Shown here: positions 1 through 6,670 of the stretch, in pieces
Numbering within the stretch: the stretch's first letter is position 1
Layout of the letters: each line of letters begins with the position of its first letter
Assembly (NCBI GenBank): GCA_900548195.1
Contig: URJQ01000048.1
Coordinates: 1 to 20,295, forward strand
Source: an uncultured Prevotella sp.
GTDB lineage: Bacteria; Bacteroidota; Bacteroidia; Bacteroidales; Bacteroidaceae
Direction: 5' to 3'
Length of the DNA: 20,295 nucleotides
The notes under the pieces: model-generated
Databases searched by the model: none
Told to the model about the DNA's origin: nothing
Seen by the model: the letters and a program-made list of their open reading frames with translations, nothing else
Position numbers and translations under genes: made by a program

Positions 1-123
1 GAGTATGCCAAGAAATACAAGTGTCCCAATCCTGCTTGTGGAAGACCATTCGGGGCGATACCCTACAGGAACATCGAGTACAACAAACAGTGCTTGGCGT
101 GTGGCTGCAAGTACACTCATTGA
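1..123 (+). CDS. C-terminal end of a zinc-ribbon protein (partial)
   Basis: The frame is open from the first base and ends at TGA 121-123, giving the last 40 residues of a protein that starts outside the window. They contain CPNPAC (C8 and C13) and, 17 residues later, CLACGC (C31, C34, C36), a spacing typical of a zinc-ribbon metal site. The protein it terminates cannot be named from this piece. It lies on the same strand as the kinase/phosphatase/FHA genes that follow. In other bacteria such genes often sit beside vWA (TerY-like) proteins with C-terminal zinc ribbons, so that is one possible identity, but nothing here proves it. A 120-bp gap with a promoter-like box separates it from the next gene, so it may belong to another transcript. 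Confidence 0.6.
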   Translation, partial: EYAKKYKCPNPACGRPFGAIPYRNIEYNKQCLACGCKYTH

Positions 124-194
124 CATTTCGTGTAACAATCGGGGTGTTTCGTACAGGATGTCGATTTTCTCATGGCACAGAGATGAATGCACCT

Positions 195-202
195 TAATTT
201 TG
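195..202 (+). promoter_or_regulatory. Bacteroidota-type -7 box upstream of the signalling gene series
   Basis: TAATTTTG matches the TAnnTTTG -7 consensus of the Bacteroidota primary sigma factor. It lies about 40 bp before the ATG at 244 and is the only good match in this gap. No clear TTG is seen 19-21 bp upstream, only a T-rich stretch near 164-169. If it is used, transcription starts after the alternative ATG at 187, which favours the start at 244. Confidence 0.4.
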
Positions 203-243
203 CAGCATCAAACAATTATTTACGAACTTTAAAAGCTATCGGT

Positions 244-1014
244 ATGAACAACGAAGAAACAATCGTCATGAAGCCACAGAACAACAATAAGGCTGAAAAG
301 ACACAGAATGTAGAAATTGCTGAAAAGGAGTCGAACAAGGGAAAGAAAGTTGCCGCTACTGCTGCCGCAGCTGTGATGGGTGGAGTCGTGGGCAGTGGCG
401 CAACATACGCCGCAACGACCATGCTCCACGACAAGGAAGCCGAGGAGCAGAAACCGGAAGATGAAGCACAGACTACGGAAGAACCTGTTGTCGCTGCAGC
501 GGAAGAACCCAAGAAGGAGCAGCAAACAGAAGCCCCCAAAGAGGAAGAAGTAGCAGTCAAGGTGGATGCAGCAGAAAGTGCCGAGCCGGACTACACGGGT
601 GCCCATCATGCCGACCCGGTGACTCCTAATCCAGAAGTGCATGCCGCCGTTGACGAGACAAGCAATAGCGACACCAACGAGGTGCAAGTGTTAGGAGTAT
701 ATGAGGCACAAGGCGAGAATGGTCAGACCATGCAAGCTGCCGTACTGACCAACGGAGAGGACGTGGCCGCTGTCATTGACGTCGATGGAGATGGTGTGGC
801 AGATGTCCTTGCTGTTGACGAGAACCACAATCAGCAGATTGACGAAGGCGAAGTGTACGACCTCTCAAATGAGCATGTACAGATGGCCGACTATCAACAG
901 GCTTATCTTGCCCAACAACAGGAACAGATGCAACAGGAACATGACTCGTTTGCCTACAATGCCAGCGACGACCAGCAAGACTATAATAATGATGTTGATC
1001 CGACATTTGCGTAA
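244..1014 (+). CDS. acidic membrane-anchored protein with two EF-hand-like loops
   Basis: Family not recognised; 256 residues. A charged N-terminus of about 35 residues is followed by one Ala/Gly-rich hydrophobic segment (about 36-58, preceded by KGKK), which could be a TM anchor or an unusual signal sequence. Residues 62-175 are very rich in E, A, P, Q and D and look disordered. Residues 179-190 (DVDGDGVADVLA) match a DxDxDG calcium loop. Residues 192-203 (DENHNQQIDEGE) have canonical EF-hand spacing (D1, N3, N5, I8, E12). The C-terminus is Q/D-rich. The ATG at 187 would add 19 residues but lies upstream of the likely promoter box, so 244 was chosen. The gene overlaps the caspase-like gene by 26 bp, suggesting translational coupling. 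A calcium-binding role is inferred from the loops. Confidence 0.75.
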   Translation: MNNEETIVMKPQNNNKAEKTQNVEIAEKESNKGKKVAATAAAAVMGGVVGSGATYAATTMLHDKEAEEQKPEDEAQTTEEPVVAAAEEPKKEQQTEAPKEEEVAVKVDAAESAEPDYTGAHHADPVTPNPEVHAAVDETSNSDTNEVQVLGVYEAQGENGQTMQAAVLTNGEDVAAVIDVDGDGVADVLAVDENHNQQIDEGEVYDLSNEHVQMADYQQAYLAQQQEQMQQEHDSFAYNASDDQQDYNNDVDPTFA

Positions 1015-1735
1015 AGTATCAAGGACTACACTCTTGGCTTTTGCCCTTGTGCTCACGCCATTGGTCTGCCAAGCGAAGATATACCTTTTGTCTGTCGGCA
1101 TCTCTGACTACCCCGGCACGAAGAACGACCTCCGTTTGCCGCACAACGATGCCGCCACGATGCAATGGCTCTACAAGCAGAACAGCCAGGCTAAGGTCTG
1201 TCTCTTGATGAACGACAAGGCGAAGGTGGCGACCGTCAAGAAAGCTCTTCAGAAGATGGTGTCATTGGCAACGGAAGACGACATCGTCGTGATGTTCTTC
1301 AGTGGTCATGGTGTAAAGGGAGGCTTTGTCTGCTACGACGGTTTCCTCTACTACAGCGACATCTACTCGGCAATGGGTGTTTGCAAGAGCAGAAACAAGA
1401 TGATATTCGCTGATGCATGTTTCTCTGGTGCTATGCGACAGGAGAACTCATCTTCCCCAAATGGCAACAACCATAAGAACAGTAACGTGATGCTCTTCCT
1501 CTCTTGCCGCAGTAACGAGAAGTCGATAGAGACCCCGAAGATGACCAACGGCTTCTTCACATACGCCTTGCAACATGGACTGCGTGGCGGTGCCGACAAG
1601 AACAAAGACCGCATCATCACGGCGAAAGAGCTCTTCGACTATGTGAGTGTGAAGGTGAAAAAGGAATCCGGCAACCGCCAGCATCCCGTGATGTGGGGCA
1701 AGTTCTCCAACAATATGCCGGTGATGAAGTGGTAA
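989..1735 (+). CDS. secreted caspase-like (peptidase C14 type) protein
   Basis: Predicted cysteine peptidase of the caspase/metacaspase fold, 248 residues from ATG 989 (an adjacent ATG at 992 is equally possible). The frame is open further upstream, but starting here gives a clean signal peptide: basic LIRHLRK, a hydrophobic core, then a likely cut after CQA at about residue 29. YLLSVGISDY is the first core strand, SGHG (His107) carries the catalytic His, and DACFSG (Cys144) the catalytic Cys. Residues 203-214 (DKNKDRIITAKE) form an EF-hand-like loop before the final helix, as seen in many bacterial caspase-family proteins. No prodomain or partner domain is visible. It overlaps the EF-hand protein gene and is followed 25 bp later by the FHA gene. 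Export means it would act outside the cytoplasm, unlike most defence-associated caspase-like proteins. The substrate is unknown. Confidence 0.85.
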   Translation: MMLIRHLRKVSRTTLLAFALVLTPLVCQAKIYLLSVGISDYPGTKNDLRLPHNDAATMQWLYKQNSQAKVCLLMNDKAKVATVKKALQKMVSLATEDDIVVMFFSGHGVKGGFVCYDGFLYYSDIYSAMGVCKSRNKMIFADACFSGAMRQENSSSPNGNNHKNSNVMLFLSCRSNEKSIETPKMTNGFFTYALQHGLRGGADKNKDRIITAKELFDYVSVKVKKESGNRQHPVMWGKFSNNMPVMKW

Positions 1736-1760
1736 ACCATATATGTAATAATGTATAACG

Positions 1761-2360
1761 ATGAATGAGATAAAGATAAAATGCCCTACTTGTGGCAAGG
1801 TTCTTCGCTTACAGGATGCTCCCAACATCAATGCGGCAAGCTTTACCTGTCCCGTGTGCAAGGAAAAACATATCGTGGGCAAGTGCCAGCGATATGCGGA
1901 GCAACCAAAGCCAACGGCATCTTCGGGCGATGCGACTCGATATGGCGGCGTATTTGCCCAACAACAGGGAGGCGATGAAACAAGGATTGGTTCACAACCG
2001 CAACATGGCAGTGGAGATGAAACGAGAATAGGCTCCGTTTCAAGCCCTGCGGTCGGTGTTCTTGTGGACAACTTGGGCAGGACGTATCAATTGCGTTCGG
2101 GCATCAACACCATAGGGCGCAAGGCTGCCTCATCCCCGGCTTCCGTGCAGATAGCAACAGACGACCGCACCATGAGCCGCAGTCATGCCGTGATAGATGT
2201 GAGCCATGCTGGAGGGAAGACTATCCACATCTTGAGAAATGGAGCAAACAAGAATCCGTCTTTTCTGAACGGCTCACTCATCGGACAGCAAGACCAACTC
2301 ATCCTGAACAACGGCGACCGCATCAAGATGGGCAACACAGAAATGACATTCAAAATATAA
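1761..2360 (+). CDS. zinc-ribbon and FHA-domain phosphothreonine-binding protein
   Basis: A 199-residue cytoplasmic protein with no signal or TM segment. Residues 8-33 hold two CPxC knuckles (CPTC, CPVC) forming a zinc ribbon. A linker (about 45-95) contains three copies of a G-D-x-T-R-x-G motif at T59, T74 and T88. The C-terminal half is an FHA domain: GR at 119-120, SRSH at 139-142, FLNG about 30 residues later and a closing GDRIKMG strand region. FHA domains bind phosphothreonine, and in small FHA proteins such as GarA a Thr before the domain is phosphorylated and regulates it. By analogy the repeated Thr motifs may be kinase sites, which is inference. It lies 6 bp before the PP2C phosphatase and upstream of two Ser/Thr kinases, so it is the likely phosphopeptide reader of this cluster. 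Confidence 0.9.
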   Translation: MNEIKIKCPTCGKVLRLQDAPNINAASFTCPVCKEKHIVGKCQRYAEQPKPTASSGDATRYGGVFAQQQGGDETRIGSQPQHGSGDETRIGSVSSPAVGVLVDNLGRTYQLRSGINTIGRKAASSPASVQIATDDRTMSRSHAVIDVSHAGGKTIHILRNGANKNPSFLNGSLIGQQDQLILNNGDRIKMGNTEMTFKI

Positions 2361-2366
2361 CGGCGT

Positions 2367-3623
2367 ATGAAATTCAAGATTAAAGCATACAACCTGCAGG
2401 AACTCGGGCAAAGGCAGAATCAGGAAGATTCCCTTTTCCCTGCATTGTGTAAGTCAACGTCTGACGACCGCTTGTTCGTTCTCTGCGACGGAATGGGCGG
2501 ACATGAGAAAGGCGAGGTGGCTTCATCCACCGTGTGTGAGGTGATGAGCAAGACGATTCTCTCCTTATGGAATCCGTCTAAGCCTCTTGCCGATGAGATA
2601 TTCCAACAAGCCCTCACCGCCGCTTACGCCGCCCTCGACGCCAAGGACAATGGCGAAGAACGCAAGATGGGCACCACGCTCACCTTCTTATGTCTGCACG
2701 CCAGTGGTGCCACTGTGGCGCATATAGGCGATAGCCGTATATATCAGTTGCGCCCGGCATCCAAGAAATCACCGGCACGTATCGTGTTCCGTACGCAGGA
2801 CCATTCGTTGGTCAACGACCTCGTGAAGATTGGCGAGATAACGGATGAAGAAGCGAAGCACCATCCGCAAAAGAACGTCATTACCCGAGCCATGCAGCCT
2901 TGTCAGGAATATAGGGCGAAGGCGGACATTGCCCACCTCACCGACATTCAGCCGGGCGACTACTTCTACATGTGTTCAGATGGTATGTTAGAAGAAGCCT
3001 CTGATGAGAACATCCTCAACATCATCACCAAACCGAACGTTACCGACGAGCAGAAATTAGAGATGCTCCGCCAAGTGACTGAGGACAACAAGGACAATCA
3101 CACGGCACACCTTATACATATAAATAAGGTGGAAGGAAATGTCGCTGTCGTTCCCGAAGAAGAACCTCGCTCTGCCGTAAACGGCACATGGATTACCCCA
3201 GAATTTGGCAAGCCCAAGAAGAAACGTAAGGTGTTGCCTTGGATACTTGGCGTATTGCTCATAGCAGTTGTCGCCATCACCTCATTCTTCCTTTTCGGAG
3301 GAAAGAGCGAAAAGGAAAGAGTAGCAGAGCCTGATAACTCGGTCAAGACTCAATCAAAGGACCAAAAGGGTGATATGACAAATATAGACACTGCATTGCA
3401 TCATGCAATTCCTCAACGGCCTACACCGCCACCAGCTTCTTCGGAAGAGAAACCTTCTGACGACAAACTGGTGGGTAAGGACAAATTGCAGAAGCAGACA
3501 GAAGCAAGACCCACAAGCGAAAAGAAAGAGACAAAACCGAAAGCCGTGGATAAGTTTGTTCCAAAGAAGGACAACTCCCCTAAAGCAGAACACACCGTAA
3601 AGTCTAACGAAAAGAAAGTATAA
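2367..3623 (+). CDS. PP2C-family Ser/Thr phosphatase with one TM segment
   Basis: 418 residues. Residues 1-255 are a PP2C (PPM) domain with the metal-binding and signature motifs intact: NQED (E20, D21), DGMGGH (D41), GTT (102-104), HIGDSRIY (D122), TQDHS, VITRAM, CSDGM (D205) and KDN (D243). It should remove phosphate from Ser/Thr in a Mg/Mn-dependent reaction. A basic patch (KKKRK, 284-288) leads into a TM helix at about 290-311. The last 105 residues are K/P/E/T-rich, low complexity, and probably outside the cytoplasm if the phosphatase domain is inside. The gene is 6 bp after the FHA gene and 3 bp before a kinase gene, the classical writer/eraser/reader layout. The kinases and their targets in this operon are the likely substrates. 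Confidence 0.93.
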   Translation: MKFKIKAYNLQELGQRQNQEDSLFPALCKSTSDDRLFVLCDGMGGHEKGEVASSTVCEVMSKTILSLWNPSKPLADEIFQQALTAAYAALDAKDNGEERKMGTTLTFLCLHASGATVAHIGDSRIYQLRPASKKSPARIVFRTQDHSLVNDLVKIGEITDEEAKHHPQKNVITRAMQPCQEYRAKADIAHLTDIQPGDYFYMCSDGMLEEASDENILNIITKPNVTDEQKLEMLRQVTEDNKDNHTAHLIHINKVEGNVAVVPEEEPRSAVNGTWITPEFGKPKKKRKVLPWILGVLLIAVVAITSFFLFGGKSEKERVAEPDNSVKTQSKDQKGDMTNIDTALHHAIPQRPTPPPASSEEKPSDDKLVGKDKLQKQTEARPTSEKKETKPKAVDKFVPKKDNSPKAEHTVKSNEKKV

Positions 3624-3626
3624 ACT

Positions 3627-5183
3627 ATGCAGCAACAATTGGCAACAGGAACCCTCCTGCGTGGAGGTTCATACAAAATAGAGAAAGTCCTCGGACAGGG
3701 CAGTTTCGGCATCACCTATCTTGCCGAACACACTAACCTTGGGAGAAAAGTAGCCATCAAGGAGTTCTTCATGAAAGAACTCAACTCTCGTGGCGATGAC
3801 GGGAGCATCACAGGAATGACAGACGGAAGTCTGTCGCAGAACTATTGTGTCAAGTTCCAGAAGGAGGCCATCAACCTGTCACGACTTGACCATCCCAACA
3901 TTGTGCGTGTAACCGATTCGTTCAGCGAGAATGGCACGTTCTACTATGTGATGGACTTCATTGAAGGTCAGAACCTCAACGATTATATCAAGTCGCATTA
4001 TATAGATGAGGCTGAAGCCGTAAGCATAATCAAGTCTGTTGCCGATGCCCTTATCTATATGCACGAAGAGAAGTATATGCTCCACCTCGACTTGAAGCCA
4101 GGCAATGTGATGCGCCGCAATAGTGACGGACATATTTTCCTCATTGACTTCGGACTCAGCAAGCATTTCAGTGAAGATGGTCAGCCTGAGACATCTACCA
4201 CCATCGGTCTCGGCACAGCTGGCTATGCTCCGATAGAGCAAGTTAATAAAGCGAAGAACGGCGAGTTCCGTCCCACAATCGACGTATATGCCCTTGGTGC
4301 AACATTCTACAAACTTCTAACATATGAAACACCTCCTCCTGCATCCGACCTCGTAAGTGACGATGAACTGCTTGAAAACAAACTTCGTGAAAAGGGAGTG
4401 GCTGACAATCTTATCAAGGTTGTCACTGAGGCGATGTGTCCGAATGTGAGGAAGCGCACGCAGAGCGTCAAGGACTTCAAAAATAATCTTGAGGTATTAA
4501 TAGAAAAGCAAACGCCAATTGGTAAAGAGCCTGAAGAAACGATTGTAGAAGAAGTTTTAGAAAACACAATTGTAGCGCATCCCAACAACCAAGTTGTTGC
4601 AACATCAAAAGAGCCGAATTACAGTTTAAAGGATAACGAGCCAAATGAAACGGAAGATGATATGTTAGAGGAGAAAGAAGAGAAATATTCCATATTTAGC
4701 TTTAGTGGTCGTGCCGGTCGTTTGGCATTATGGCTTACTTCGTTTGGTGGAATAATATTGTTGACTCTGTGTTTTTTCTGTATGGAAGAAATAAGCAGAA
4801 ATTCTGGCGGTCAAGTTGACAGTATAGCAGTATCTGTGTGCGTGATAGTTTCTTATTTATTTTACTTTTACCTCTGTCTAACCGTTGGTGCAAAACGTTG
4901 TCATGATTTGGGACACTCTGGATGGTTTCAATTAATTCCATTCTATGTTTTTGTCATGCTTTTCTCTTCTGGCGATGATGAAGGAAACGAGTATGGAGAG
5001 AAAAATGATGGTATCTCTATGGAGAGTTTGAAGAAATTAGGAATTATTGCCGTAATTGCAATTGTGATTTTGGGAATCATAGGTATAAGCCAAAGTTCAT
5101 CTAAGGTAAATCTCCTACAAATGAAGCACATGATAATACTAGGCAGACGATCTATAATGTTGACAATGTGGATGTTTATTTGA
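3627..5183 (+). CDS. Ser/Thr protein kinase fused to a DUF805-like membrane domain (C-terminus frameshifted)
   Basis: Residues about 16-295 are a Hanks-type kinase: glycine loop GQGSFG, VAIKEF (Lys45), helix-C Glu80, HLDLKPGN (Asp155, Asn160), DFG (Asp174), APIEQ. The catalytic loop reads HLD rather than HRD. A linker with EETIV (T305) and ENTIV (T314) leads to a membrane region from about 352 resembling DUF805 (SGRAGR, several hydrophobic segments, RCHDLGHSGW near 422-432, EYGE), then a last TM helix (about 473-490). After SQSSSK near nt 5105 the translation becomes Met-rich and unnatural until TGA 5181-5183. The -1 frame opens exactly there (its last stop is 5102-5104) and runs into MORN repeats. 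A one-base loss near 5103-5107, or a sequencing error, is therefore likely; the ancestral product would be kinase-DUF805-MORN, about 636 residues. Confidence 0.9.
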   Translation: MQQQLATGTLLRGGSYKIEKVLGQGSFGITYLAEHTNLGRKVAIKEFFMKELNSRGDDGSITGMTDGSLSQNYCVKFQKEAINLSRLDHPNIVRVTDSFSENGTFYYVMDFIEGQNLNDYIKSHYIDEAEAVSIIKSVADALIYMHEEKYMLHLDLKPGNVMRRNSDGHIFLIDFGLSKHFSEDGQPETSTTIGLGTAGYAPIEQVNKAKNGEFRPTIDVYALGATFYKLLTYETPPPASDLVSDDELLENKLREKGVADNLIKVVTEAMCPNVRKRTQSVKDFKNNLEVLIEKQTPIGKEPEETIVEEVLENTIVAHPNNQVVATSKEPNYSLKDNEPNETEDDMLEEKEEKYSIFSFSGRAGRLALWLTSFGGIILLTLCFFCMEEISRNSGGQVDSIAVSVCVIVSYLFYFYLCLTVGAKRCHDLGHSGWFQLIPFYVFVMLFSSGDDEGNEYGEKNDGISMESLKKLGIIAVIAIVILGIIGISQSSSKVNLLQMKHMIILGRRSIMLTMWMFI

Positions 5184-5536
5184 ACGATAAACGTTTTAAC
5201 TATTCTGGAGAATGCATAATGGTTATCGATTCTGTATATTCCGATAGGTTTGTAACTCCCAGTGGATATGTGCCACATGGTTCTGGTCTGCTTAAATTCA
5301 AAGATGGACGTTATTACAAGGGACATTTTTCTTATGGCGAAATGGATGGCTCGGACGCTTATTTTAGTTATCCCAACGGAGATACGTTTGTCGGCTCATT
5401 TGCCAACAACGAATTTAAGGAAGGTAAGTACACGGTCAAGCAAACCGGAGAACAGTTTGTCGGAACCTTTAAGAATGGACAACCAAGTAAAGGCACTTGG
5501 TATGACAAAAAGGGCAATACCTTACAGAATATTTAA
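5168..5536 (+). CDS. MORN-repeat segment, probably the displaced C-terminus of the preceding kinase
   Basis: 122 residues if begun at GTG 5168, but the frame is open from 5105 and the upstream 21 residues (ending YNVDNVDV) read as natural protein. There is no ATG before 5200 and no room for a normal start, so this is probably not an independent gene. Three MORN-like repeats are visible: GRYYKGHFSYGEMDG, GDTFVGSFANNEFKEG and GEQFVGTFKNGQPSKG, ending in GTWYDKKGN. MORN repeats make beta-hairpin rods that bind membranes or proteins. In the ancestral reading this domain would follow the last TM helix of the kinase. As the sequence stands, it would be made only by frameshifting or by GTG initiation. 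Confidence 0.6.
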   Translation: MDVYLNDKRFNYSGECIMVIDSVYSDRFVTPSGYVPHGSGLLKFKDGRYYKGHFSYGEMDGSDAYFSYPNGDTFVGSFANNEFKEGKYTVKQTGEQFVGTFKNGQPSKGTWYDKKGNTLQNI

Positions 5537-5550
5537 TCTTCTTATTTTAA

Positions 5551-6099
5551 ATGACACATAGGATTATGGCTAATTATATTCATCCTTTTGGAATATTACT
5601 ATTTGGAATTCTCTGTCTCTTTTGCTTAGATACAGTTGCTCAAAATAGTGTAGTAAAAAGACAACCTGTCTCGAAAAATGTGACAAAGAAGAAAATAGTA
5701 AAGAAAAAAGTAAAAGCTGAAGATGTTCAAACAACAACACAAACGGTACAACAGTTTGAAATACGATCTGTTGTTGACTGTTATCAGCTACAAACTGCGC
5801 CTTCAGAATACAATTGTCCGAAAGAAGATATTCGAAAAGAAGACGTTGTAACTGTTGGTGGGCAGAATCTGCATAACTATAGTGTTGTGGTAGGTAACTT
5901 CAGTGTTAAGGATAATGCGATTGGAATGTACCTCGCTTTGCAAAATCAAGGTTTTCATCCTTCCATTGCCTATTCAAATACAAGTAAGTTTTATAGAGTG
6001 ATATTGGGAACATCAGATAGTTTACGCGATGCAATATACTGTAAGGAAAAGAACAAGAGTATTTATCCCGCATGTTGGCTCTTGTACAAAGAATATTGA
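5551..6099 (+). CDS. exported SPOR-like domain protein
   Basis: 182 residues from ATG 5551; ATG 5566 (MANYIHP) is an equally good start and gives a cleaner signal peptide (hydrophobic core GILLFGILCLFCL, cut near AQ). A Lys-rich stretch (TKKKIVKKKVK) follows, then a C-terminal module from about residue 112 with YSVVVGNFSVKDNAIGMYL and, 30 residues on, FYRVILGT. This is the two-repeat pattern of SPOR domains, which bind denuded peptidoglycan at division sites. The core is shorter and more divergent than FtsN-type SPOR. It sits 14 bp after the MORN segment in the same gene series. A periplasmic peptidoglycan-binding role is inferred; the four Cys in the mature part could form disulfides. Confidence 0.75.
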   Translation: MTHRIMANYIHPFGILLFGILCLFCLDTVAQNSVVKRQPVSKNVTKKKIVKKKVKAEDVQTTTQTVQQFEIRSVVDCYQLQTAPSEYNCPKEDIRKEDVVTVGGQNLHNYSVVVGNFSVKDNAIGMYLALQNQGFHPSIAYSNTSKFYRVILGTSDSLRDAIYCKEKNKSIYPACWLLYKEY

Positions 6100-6121
6100 T
6101 TAAATTAAAAGTCAAAATTAT

Positions 6122-6670
6122 ATGAAACAGAAATTACAAATCGTTACTGCAATCGTAGCAATCCTGATGGGATTGACTGCTTGTCAGAAATCAACTAAAG
6201 ACCAGCTGGTAGGAACTTGGCATTGTGTCAAGACCATAACTATTGATGGTACAACCGTGAGATTTGAGGGGACTGATACGAATAATGAAGACGGTACTTA
6301 TTCTGGTGTGGCAAACGCTATCTGTACGTTTGATACAGAGATTGATGGCGTTAATGTTCAAATCAAAATGGGCATTAGTATGAAGGAAAGCGGAGAATGG
6401 ACCGTGAACGACAAAGAGATTGTTTCTTCTCCTACATCATCTGGAGTAAAAGTAACTTATATGAGATACTATGATCCTTCGGATGGCTCATTTCTTGGAG
6501 AACTCACTGGAAGAGAATTGTTAGAGGCATCCGATGTATTTGTACAGGACTTAAATTTAATGGAAGCATCAACTGAACGAATACTGATGCTGCAAGAGAA
6601 CAAGTATGTTACGGAGTCGATAGATGATGATGGCAGAAAGATAACAGCAACTTATACAAGAGTAAGATAA
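6122..6670 (+). CDS. lipoprotein, lipocalin-like
   Basis: 182 residues. The N-terminus is a lipoprotein signal: MKQK, a hydrophobic core, and lipobox LTAC with Cys21 as the lipidated residue. The mature part begins with QLVGTWHC and is rich in alternating beta-strand patterns (GEWTVNDKEIV, ITATYTRVR at the end), resembling the small lipocalin-like lipoproteins common in Bacteroidota. No catalytic motif is seen and the ligand is unknown. Its stop codon directly abuts the ATG of the second kinase, so the two are probably translated together. Being outside the cytoplasm next to a kinase tethered from the inside, it could be a sensor or a target, but this is inference. Confidence 0.7.
   Translation: MKQKLQIVTAIVAILMGLTACQKSTKDQLVGTWHCVKTITIDGTTVRFEGTDTNNEDGTYSGVANAICTFDTEIDGVNVQIKMGISMKESGEWTVNDKEIVSSPTSSGVKVTYMRYYDPSDGSFLGELTGRELLEASDVFVQDLNLMEASTERILMLQENKYVTESIDDDGRKITATYTRVR

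Noticed and set aside
776..988. Longer N-terminus for the caspase-like protein
   Set aside because: The extra 71 residues are a shadow of the overlapping EF-hand gene (basic, Met/Arg/Thr-rich) and would bury the signal peptide; ATG 989/992 is better.
989..1735. Caspase-based antiviral abortive-infection effector
   Set aside because: A clear signal peptide places it outside the cytoplasm, and no gasdermin, CHAT-TPR or nucleotide-sensing partner is present.
1448..2071. 207-residue minus-strand frame across the caspase-like and FHA genes
   Set aside because: It spans two well-supported genes and contains no motif.
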